32,076 nucleotides of DNA. Source: Balamuthia mandrillaris (taxonomy: Eukaryota > Discosea > Longamoebia > Balamuthiidae). The notes beneath the pieces are model-generated. The model ran no database searches. It was not told where the DNA came from and saw nothing but the letters and a program-made list of their open reading frames with translations. This document shows, in pieces, positions 21,925 to 29,399 of the stretch. A program made the position numbers and the translations under genes. How positions within the stretch are numbered: the stretch's first letter is position 1; every line of letters starts with the position of its first letter. The stretch spans positions 1 to 32,076 of the forward strand of contig JAVKOQ010000504.1 in NCBI GenBank assembly GCA_031835245.1. Reading direction: 5' to 3'.

Positions 21925-23131
21925 TTACTCGTCCCAAGCAGCCAGTCCGAAAAGCTTTTGGCCAAGTTCGGACAAGTCGTCGAGCGCGTTGGCCTCTTCG
22001 ACCTTGCGCGCGACCACTTTGGCTCTCGCTTCCTTGGCGGTCGCGTCCAACTGCTTTGCGGGAAACAACTTGATGAACTGCGCCCCTCTGTTCGGATCGA
22101 ATCAAAAAAAAAAAGGTGAGCGTGATTGGATTTAGATGAGAGAGCGAACAAAGAGAGGGAAGCGAAGCTGTACGACAGACAGAAAGAGAACATACCGAAA
22201 ACGATCGCTGCTGTTAGGGGCACTGCCATGAAGGGTGCGTTGGTCCCAAACGACCATGCTGCCCGCTCGACACGTCACTCGCAGCGCTCGCTTCTCGATC
22301 TCTCCCCCGCGCGGCAGTTGGATGAAGGTCTGTCGCTCCGTGTAGCGCGGCGCCAGAGTGAGGCGATGGCTCTCTGCCCACTCCGCAAAGTGATGCTTGA
22401 AGCCCGGAACGATGATGAAGCCGCCGTCCTCCTCTCGATTGTCGATCAGGTTGAGCAGTCCTTGGCAATGGATCTCGTCTTCTTGGTTGAAGCAAGCATT
22501 GTTCTCCCTGAAAAAGTCAATGTCGCGACGATATGTTAAAGAAGAGGAGGAGGAGGAGGATGAAGACGACAGGTAGGTCCAAGGGTTCATGTCAAGATGA
22601 AGGTTGAACCCGGTTTGCCATTCAGGGTGGTCCCTGCTGGGGCGAAAGAGGCCGTAGCGGTCCTGGTTCATCATCAACGCCTTCTTTCCTAAAAGCTGGG
22701 ACCATACCTGTGTGTTCGGTTCGTTGTGATAGAAGCGAGAAAGAGAAGCGACAAGCCGAGAGGAGAGGAGAGAAGAGAACGGGAAAAGAGAAAGCAGAGC
22801 TAAGAGAGGACGTGAAAGGAGGACGGCCGGCTAACCTGATAGATGTTAGGGTTTTGACGGTTGAGCATGGCTCTGCGGGTCCAAACAACAGCGCCGCCCA
22901 AGATGCCAGAGCCGCCCAGGGAGGGCCAGCCCTCGTTCCAAGTGGCGGGGTCGTCCCGTTGGATTTGTTGTGGCTTGGCTTGCGCTTTGTCGCCTTTGGC
23001 GGCGTTTGCGCGGAGCCAACCGATTGGACGTAGGCCCCATCGTTCGAATCGCGGGGCACGTCGTAGGCTGGCGGGCAGTACTGCACATCTCCGTCCACAA
23101 CAGCCGTCTCACTCGTTGTGCCGCACTCCAT
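21925..23131 (-). CDS. Phytanoyl-CoA dioxygenase (PhyH)-like Fe(II)/2-oxoglutarate oxygenase
   Basis: Exons: 23131-22836, 22707-22196, 22087-21925. The family hydroxylates small organic substrates using Fe(II), O2 and 2-oxoglutarate. Visible active-site elements: NLHLDMNPW (the HxD iron ligands), GLLNLIDNREEDGGFIIVPG, MVVWDQRTLHGSAPNSSDRF (distal His ligand, then the Arg region that binds 2-oxoglutarate). A poly-Ser run lies after NPWTYL. The last exon reads GAQFIKLFPAKQLDATAKEA and ends GLFGLAAWDE-like (QKLFGLAAWDE). In exon 1 the best homologous frame (TWNEGWPSLGGSGILGG, VVWTRRAMLNRQNPNIYQ) differs from the frame of the only good ATG (MECGTTSETAVVDGDVQYC). An 86-nt internal intron (gac/GTGCCC ... 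GCCAAG/CCA) would reconcile them; a sequence error is the alternative. Substrate unknown. Confidence 0.75.
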
Positions 23132-23414
23132 CCCCCTTTGTTGCTTGTTCGTTTGTCGCTTGGTTGCTGCAAAATCAATCTCACGTTTCGCAGAATCTAA
23201 TCTTTCACCTTTTCATTCATCTTTCTTTGTTGCAGGAAATGTAATCACGACGACACGGAAATTGCTTAATCTGATCTATCGATCGATCTCTTTCGATTAT
23301 TAAAATATTTTAATCGATTTTTTAATCCAAACATATTTTTTTTGATAATCCAAATATATTTTTATTTTTTTAGATAAAAAAATAAAAAACACAAAGTTGG
23401 AATCGTTGTGGTGG
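23132..23414. other. AT-rich intergenic region
   Basis: The 5' side of the PhyH-like gene and the 3' side of the next minus-strand gene. From about 23268 it is very AT-rich with ATCGATCGAT and repeated AATATATTTTT elements, fitting a polyadenylation region read on the minus strand. No gene seen. Confidence 0.5.
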
Positions 23415-26400
23415 TCATCGATGACCACTCGCCTCCTTTTTCGAGCCCAGGTTCTTCTTCTTTTCCGTTCGGTCCCTTTTGTTCTTTCGGCTGTATGTTT
23501 TCTGCTCTTCTTCCTCCTCTGCCTCTTCCTTCTCTTCCTCTTCCTCTGCTGTCGCGTCCGTTGGGCTTCGTTTGTTCTTCCGCCTGTTTGCATCATTCTC
23601 TTCCGCTTTTGTCTCTTCCTCTTCTTTTCTCCTAGTGTTGTTCTTCCATCTATTTGTTTCCTTCTCTTCTTCTCTTTCTTTCTCTTTCTCTTTGTTTTCC
23701 GTTTCTTTAGCTTCTTTTCTATCTTCCGCTTCTTTCTCGTCATTCTTTCCTTTTCTTCTCATTTTCGTCCGCCTATTTGTTTCTTCTTCTTCTTCTTCCT
23801 CCTCCTCTTTGTGTTCATTACTGCTCTTTTTTCTTTTTTCTCTCTTGACAAAGAGACGTATCACAATGCCTTCCGCTTCCTCTGCTTCCTCCACAAACTC
23901 AAAGACATCCGTTGTACCCTTGTTCTTTTTGTTCCCACCTCTCCTTCCTTCTTTCGTCGCCGCCGTAGGCTTCTTCCCCTCATTCGTCGTCACCTTTTTC
24001 TCTGTCGTCTGCTTCTTTTGATTCTTTTGGTTTTTCGATGCATTCAACACAAAATCCTCATCAGCTTCATCGCCATTATTGTTTTCTTCATCTCCTTCCC
24101 CCTCTCCTATAATGTCGAGAGTACTAGTTTTCTGTTCTTCCTTTCTCCTTCTTCGTTTTCTTTCCTTATCCTCTTTTTTCTTCTTCTTTTTCTTTGTCGC
24201 GTGATTTCGCGTCTTTCTTTTCGTGTCCTCCTCTTCTTCATTTGATATATCCAAAACTATCTTCTTTCCATACTCTCTTCTCTTTCTTCTTCCAGTTAGA
24301 CTTCTCTCATTCTTCTTTATGGCCTTCCATGGCAGTGTTTCATCGTCTTCTTTTTGCTTTGTTGCTTCCTCTTTTTCTCCTTTGTCTTCTGCCACTTCTT
24401 CTTCGTTTTCTGAGATCTCAAGAACAATCTTTTCTGCATTCTGACTATTTCTTCTGCTTATTCTTCTTTCTCTTCTTCTTCTTTCCAGTTTCTCTTTGTG
24501 CCGTCTTGCTTTTTCCCGTTCATTGTTGCTATTTCTTTTAATTCTGCTGCTTCTTCGTGTTGGTTCTTGGACCTGTTTCTTTCTTCTTCCTTTCAGCGTC
24601 TTTGTTGTGTATTCCTTTTGTTGTTCTTGTTCTTGCTCCGGTTCCAGCTCTTGCGCTTGTTCTTTCTCTTCTTCTGGTTCCGGTCCCGGCTCTTGCTGTA
24701 GCTCTTTCTCTTGGTGTCTGTCTTGTGCTTGTGCTGGTACTGACTTCGGCCCTTGCCCTTGCGATTGCCATTGTTCTTTCTCGTCTTCTGGTTCCAGTCC
24801 TGTCTCTTGCTCTTGCTCTCGTTCTTTCTCCTCTACCTGTTCTTCTTGGCCTTGTTTGTCCGCTTGTGCTACCAATTCAATTTCTGTTCCCTGTTTCTTC
24901 GCTTCTTCTATTTGCTCAGCCTCCACTGGTTGTTCTCGTTCTCGCTCGTGTTCCAGTTCATTCTCTTCTTTTTGTTCTGTTACTTCCATGCCCACCTCCT
25001 CTCGTTTTTCTTGTTCGTATTGCTCCTGTTGGTCTACTTGTTCTTGTTCAATATCTTCTTCTTGTTCCAGTGTTTGTTCTATTATGTCTTCTAGTTCCAG
25101 TCTTGGCTCCTCTTTCTCCTTCAGTTCTTCGTTCTTCTCCTCTTGTTCCTCGCCTTCTTGTGTTTCCTCCTCTTTTTCTCTTTCGTTTGCTCCTTGTTCC
25201 GTTTCCTCTTCTCTCTCTTTCTCCTTTTCTTCTCCTTCTCTCCCTCCCTGTCCTTCTCTTTCTTCACTTTCTGCTCTTCCTTCTTTTTCTTCTTTTTCTT
25301 CTCTTTCTGCTGTTTCTTGTTCTTTTTGTTTTTCTTTTGCTTTCTCTTCCTCCTCACGCATGAGGTCCAGAAACGGTTGCCAAGATCCATCCTCCAGTAT
25401 CTCAACCACACTGTAGCACTTCCTCTGCCTTTGTCTTTTCGCTTCTATCGCAGCCTCTCTGCTTAGAATCCGACTCATCCTTCCCTGTGGTGTTTTACCC
25501 TCAATCACAACCACCTCTTCTTCTTCATAAAAAACTTTTCTTCTTCTGCTTCTCTCTCTTCTAGTGGTTGTTGTTGTTGGTGGTGGTCTGGTTTTTATGT
25601 TAGTCGTCGTTTTTGCTCTCGTTCTCTGTTTTGTTGTTTGGGTCGCCTCTATTTCCCCGTCTGTCGGATGGTAGTCATCGTCATCTTCTTCTTCTTCTTC
25701 TTCTTCTTCTGCTTCTTCTTCTTCTTCTTCTTGTTCTTCTTCTTCTTCTTCTTCTTCTTCTTCTTCTTCTTCTGGCTGTTCCTTTGCCTCTTCTCCTCCT
25801 TCTCCTTCTCCTTCTTCTCCGTCTCTGTCTTGTTTGTGTAAAAGCGGGTCCGCTTCTTCATCTTCTTCTTGGGATAAATCAACGACAATGGTACTACGTC
25901 CTCCTCCTCGTCGTCTTCTTCTTCTTCCTGGTCCTTGCTCATGGCTCGGTGCTGTTTTTGGATTGTCTTCCTCAGTCGCAGCTGCTGTTATTGTTCTTGA
26001 GCTCAATGTTGCTGAGCGCTTCCGCCGCTTCGCTGCTGAGCTCGAGTCTGTTTTGGCCAGTTCTCCTCCCTCCTTCTCAGCTATGTCAATTCTTCGTTTT
26101 CTTTTCTTCTTTTTCTTCTTCTGATTTTCTTCTTTTTCTTCTTCTTCGTCACTGCGATGCTTGTTGTTCTTGTTCTTCTCCTTCTCCTTCCTCTGCTCCT
26201 TTCTCTTTGTCCTTTTCTCCTTCCTCTTTCCCTTGGCTCTATCGTCCTCGTCGCCCTTACCCTCTTTCTGCTTCGGCTCCCTGAGGGAGTTTTGCTGTTC
26301 TTGCAACCGGTCTGCCTCCCATACGCGCAAAAAATAATCCCAAGAGGGATCGGCCAGCACTTCCGCCACCGAATAGTACGTGCAGGGCTCCTCCTTCTGA

Positions 26401-26438
26401 CCCTGTGGTGGCGGCGCTGCCTGCTCGCCTGCTCTCAT
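23415..26438 (-). CDS. Large charged (KEKE-type) protein with repeated SUMO-interaction-like motifs
   Basis: Single ORF of 1007 residues from the ATG at 26438; unlike its neighbours it has no evident intron. Almost the whole chain is K, R, E, Q and S with runs of E or D. Two kinds of ordered segment recur. One is a motif of about 25 residues: YYSVAEVLADPSWDYFLRVW (about 21-40) and CYSVVEILEDGSWQPFLDLM (about 340-360). The other is a hydrophobic core followed by Ser and acidic residues, usually after a basic patch: TIVVDLSQEEDEE (about 182), KIVLEISENEEE (about 670), KKIVLDISNEEEED (about 727), with weaker STLDIIGEGEGDEE and VFEFVEEAEEAEGIVIR. These fit the SUMO-interacting motif (V/I)(V/I)x(V/I/L) plus acidic flank. 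A nuclear role is likely from the basic clusters. No catalytic domain. Protein nature is supported by the conserved motifs, not by the low-complexity parts. Confidence 0.7.
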   Translation of the reverse strand: MRAGEQAAPPPQGQKEEPCTYYSVAEVLADPSWDYFLRVWEADRLQEQQNSLREPKQKEGKGDEDDRAKGKRKEKRTKRKEQRKEKEKNKNNKHRSDEEEEKEENQKKKKKKRKRRIDIAEKEGGELAKTDSSSAAKRRKRSATLSSRTITAAATEEDNPKTAPSHEQGPGRRRRRRGGGRSTIVVDLSQEEDEEADPLLHKQDRDGEEGEGEGGEEAKEQPEEEEEEEEEEEEEQEEEEEEAEEEEEEEEDDDDYHPTDGEIEATQTTKQRTRAKTTTNIKTRPPPTTTTTRRERSRRRKVFYEEEEVVVIEGKTPQGRMSRILSREAAIEAKRQRQRKCYSVVEILEDGSWQPFLDLMREEEEKAKEKQKEQETAEREEKEEKEGRAESEEREGQGGREGEEKEKEREEETEQGANEREKEEETQEGEEQEEKNEELKEKEEPRLELEDIIEQTLEQEEDIEQEQVDQQEQYEQEKREEVGMEVTEQKEENELEHEREREQPVEAEQIEEAKKQGTEIELVAQADKQGQEEQVEEKEREQEQETGLEPEDEKEQWQSQGQGPKSVPAQAQDRHQEKELQQEPGPEPEEEKEQAQELEPEQEQEQQKEYTTKTLKGRRKKQVQEPTRRSSRIKRNSNNEREKARRHKEKLERRRRERRISRRNSQNAEKIVLEISENEEEVAEDKGEKEEATKQKEDDETLPWKAIKKNERSLTGRRKRREYGKKIVLDISNEEEEDTKRKTRNHATKKKKKKKEDKERKRRRRKEEQKTSTLDIIGEGEGDEENNNGDEADEDFVLNASKNQKNQKKQTTEKKVTTNEGKKPTAATKEGRRGGNKKNKGTTDVFEFVEEAEEAEGIVIRLFVKREKRKKSSNEHKEEEEEEEEETNRRTKMRRKGKNDEKEAEDRKEAKETENKEKEKEREEEKETNRWKNNTRRKEEEETKAEENDANRRKNKRSPTDATAEEEEEKEEAEEEEEQKTYSRKNKRDRTEKKKNLGSKKEASGHR
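25687..25773. repeat. (CTT)n run encoding poly-Glu
   Basis: CTT units on the + strand, GAA/GAG on the coding strand, interrupted by GCT and TGT (Ala and Gln codons in the protein). It encodes an E-rich segment of the charged protein. Confidence 0.9.
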
Positions 26439-26744
26439 CTGTTTTGGCTTGCTTTCTTCTTTCTTTTTCTGTCGACGTTAATTTGTGGACCACATTGCCG
26501 TTGTCGACGAAAACAACCACGGTGTCGACAGCGATGACATCAGCTCGTATGTTTTTCGGCCGACGTGTTTGTCTATAGATTAATTCAAGTCGACACGTAA
26601 CCTTATCGACAGAAAATCACCGCGTCTCTTCAGTGCGTCGACACAATATCTGTGCTCACCATAGCAGACAGCAAGGTGGAGGGGGAGGAGGAGGAGGAAA
26701 CACTGCTAGCTACTGCTTCGCTTCCCTCTTCCACTACCACCACG
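26439..26744. promoter_or_regulatory. Divergent promoter with GTCGAC cluster
   Basis: Region between the start codons of the charged protein (-) and the F-box/ankyrin-like gene (+). GTCGAC occurs five times in 172 bp: 26471-26476, 26503-26508, 26524-26529, 26589-26594 and 26637-26642; a sixth near-copy, ATCGAC, is at 26605. Elsewhere in the window the hexamer appears only about once per 4 kb, the chance rate. No clear TATA box was found on either side. Confidence 0.55.
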
Positions 26745-27359
26745 ATGGTGATGATGGCTTCCAAAGAAAGCGAAGAGCAGGACGTTTGCTACGTCATGAT
26801 AGAGGACATATTGCCGGAGGAAATGCTGAGCCACGTGTTGGCCAAGCTGCCAGAGGACGGCGTGGCACCAGCCGCAAGGGCTTGCCGCAGGTGGTACCGT
26901 TGCAGCCCTCCTCGCCTCCGCCATCGCCTCTCCCTAAAGTGGGCATGTAGCTCCCTGGATGCTTTGAAATGGGGGAGAGCCAACGGATGCCCTTGGGACC
27001 AGGTGACCTGTCGCTTTGCTGCCATGCAGGGCCAGCTGGAGGCTCTGCTATGGGCCAGAGAGAATGGATGCCCTTGGGACGAGTTCACCTGCGCCTTAGC
27101 CGCTAAGCACGGCCATTTGGAGGTCCTGCAGTGGGCCAGAGGGAATGGATGCCCCTGGACTACACATACGTGCACCTACGCCGCGAGGTACGGCCACTTG
27201 AAGGTGCTGCAATGGGCCAGAGGGAACGGATGCCCTTGGAACGAGTGGACCTGCAAGTGGGCTGCAGCCGCCGGTCACTTGGAGGTGCTGCAATGGGCCA
27301 GAGAGAATGGTTGCCCTTGGGACGAGGAGACCTGCTACTGGGTCGCTGAGAACAGGTAG
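26745..27359 (+). CDS. F-box protein with NGCPW-type ankyrin-like repeats
   Basis: 204 residues from the ATG at 26745 (MVMMASKESEEQ); the frame is open upstream without ATG to 26652. Residues 18-50 fit an F-box: IEDILPEEMLSHVLAKLPED, then ARACRRWYRC. Five repeats of 27-28 residues follow, with consensus GHLEVLQWARENGCPWDExTC and AA. Such repeats are numerous in amoebae and in the giant viruses that infect them, where F-box plus ankyrin proteins act as substrate adaptors for SCF ubiquitin ligases. No intron is evident. The chain stops at TAG just after the fifth CPW unit (WVAENR), and a decayed further unit lies downstream, so it looks shortened. The stop overlaps AACAG/GTAGAA, a possible donor. 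Confidence 0.8.
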   Translation: MVMMASKESEEQDVCYVMIEDILPEEMLSHVLAKLPEDGVAPAARACRRWYRCSPPRLRHRLSLKWACSSLDALKWGRANGCPWDQVTCRFAAMQGQLEALLWARENGCPWDEFTCALAAKHGHLEVLQWARGNGCPWTTHTCTYAARYGHLKVLQWARGNGCPWNEWTCKWAAAAGHLEVLQWARENGCPWDEETCYWVAENR

Positions 27360-27477
27360 AAAGACAAGACGTCCAGAAATCACATGCATGGCCTTGCGCT
27401 CTTCGTTCCTTTGTTCGAGCGAGAGCTCAGCGACACAACGATCGGGACCCGATGGTCGGCTAGCTTAAGAGTTTGAT

Positions 27478-27546
27478 AATGGTGAAGCAATGGGCCAGAG
27501 AACGGCTGTCCTTCGTGACACTACGCCCACAAAGCAAGTGCTGCTG
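27478..27546 (+). pseudogene. Decayed ankyrin-like repeat unit downstream of the F-box gene
   Basis: The DNA at 27482-27520 matches the repeat consensus (GTGAAGCAATGGGCCAGAG, then AACGGCTGTCC). Compared with the intact units it has a one-base loss after GCCAGAGA and then an in-frame stop where the Trp of NGCPW should be. Beyond the stop, HYAHKASAAA still resembles the repeat. About 118 bp (27360-27477) without repeat similarity separate it from the intact array. Confidence 0.65.
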
Positions 27547-27648
27547 CAAGAAAAACGACTACCAGAATAGACGATAATATATCCATAATAAAAATAAACA
27601 AACAAACGAAAAAACAGAACTTCTACCTTTCTCGTTTCGCTCTTTCTC

Positions 27649-27914
27649 TCAGCACGGGTTGTTGGCGAAGTTATAGTCTGGAAGCGAGGGAGCAATTTCA
27701 AAGACGCCACCCCCTGGATGGGCTGACTGAATGCCAGAGTTGTCTTTGATGGTGCCGGTGAAGCTCTTACCGCCCCACATATGGGGAGCAAGAGAGCACT
27801 TTCCTTCCAACCTTCCGTTCGCCCATTTGCCCTCCAACTTTGTTCCATCTACACTCGTAAACGTTCCTGTGTTGTGATACTATTTTTTGTTTGATTTAAA
27901 TGAAAGAACAAGCC

Positions 27915-27961
<47 letters not shown>

Positions 27962-29359
27962 GAAGAGAACGACAAAAAGGAAAATAAGGAATTTACCTGA
28001 TCCATATGCCAAGTGCCCTCATACTTATCGCCATTGGCATAGATTATAACTCCCTTGCCATGCCTCTTCCCTGCCAGCCACTCTCCCTCATAGGTGTGCC
28101 CCGCTTTGGTCTTCAGTAGCCCATGCCCATTCGGCTTGTCCTCCTTCCACCATCCCTCATACATATCTCCGTTGCTATATATCATCTTTCCTTGTCCTTC
28201 TTTTTTATCTTTGTTCCACTCTCCTTGATAGACGGCTCCGTCGGCCTCTTTCAGCTCGCCTGTGCCGTGGCGTTGGTCCTCGTACCAGTGGCCAGTGTAG
28301 ACACAACCGTCGTTGTAGGTCTGCACACCACTGCCGTGCCGCTTGTGGTCCATATAGTTGCCTTGATATTGTCTACCGTCTTTGGTCTTGAACATGCCAA
28401 TTCCATTTTGCTATTGTTTTTTTTTAAATTTGAAGATTTCAGTGTTTGCTAAAACAAATTGAAAAGATGGAAAAGAAAAGAGAAACGATGAAAGCGAAAG
28501 AGAAAGACAAAGAGAAGAGTAGCAGCTCGCACCTTGTCATTATCATACATGCCATCAAAGATAGCGCCATGGGCATACTTCAAGGTACACTTTCCGTGGG
28601 CCTTGTCGTTCTGCCAGACTCCCTCGAAGACATCCCCATTGGCAAAGGTTATAACGCCTTTGCCATGACGTCTTCCGTCCTTGAAAGCGCCCTCGTAGAC
28701 ATCGCCTTTGTTATTGTACAATAACTTGCCTGTGCCATCTTTTTTTCAATAAATATTAGTAAATAAGCGAAGCTAGCAGAGAGAACAACAACCAGAGAAG
28801 ATAAGAAGGAAGAAAAAGTTGTTCAGTAGGAGGATTAGAACATCAAGGAAAGACTTACTTGGTCTGTCCTTTTCCCATTGTCCCTCGTAGACTTCTCCAG
28901 TAATGTAAGTTAAGGTACCGACTCCGTGACGTAGGTTCGAATGCCAAGCTCCATCGTAGACATTTCCACTGAAATAGGTCAACCTTCCAATACCATGGCG
29001 CATTCCTACGTTCCATGCTCCTTGGTAGGCTCCCCCATCCATATACTCGTAGTCTCCAAAACGAAAAGCCAAGTTATCGTTGGTTGTCTTGGCATCTGTG
29101 TATTCGATATTAAAACGACAAGGTGAAATGAGAGGAGGAGGAGGAGGAGAGAGACAAGAGAATAGGAATATTTACCAGATTCAAGAAGTCCTTGCAGAGG
29201 TTGCAAGTTGTTTTTGATGCCTTCCAGAATGGCGGCTCGCCACTTGTTCTTTTCTACAACGCTCTCTGCAAAGAACGTGAACGGTTGATCAGGCGATATT
29301 ACTGTAAATGACGTTGAAGCCGGATCTTTTTGTGGAAACAAAACGTTGAGTATACTTTT

Positions 29360-29399
<40 letters not shown>

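Noticed and set aside
22214-22495. Second minus-strand ORF of 93 codons in the PhyH exon
   Set aside because: Frame-shifted shadow of the PhyH-like reading frame.
23397-24245. Long plus-strand ORFs rich in F, L and S (also 24496-25416 and 24557-25363)
   Set aside because: They are antisense to the purine-rich charged-protein ORF; their composition follows from reading CTT/TCT arrays, and no motif is seen.
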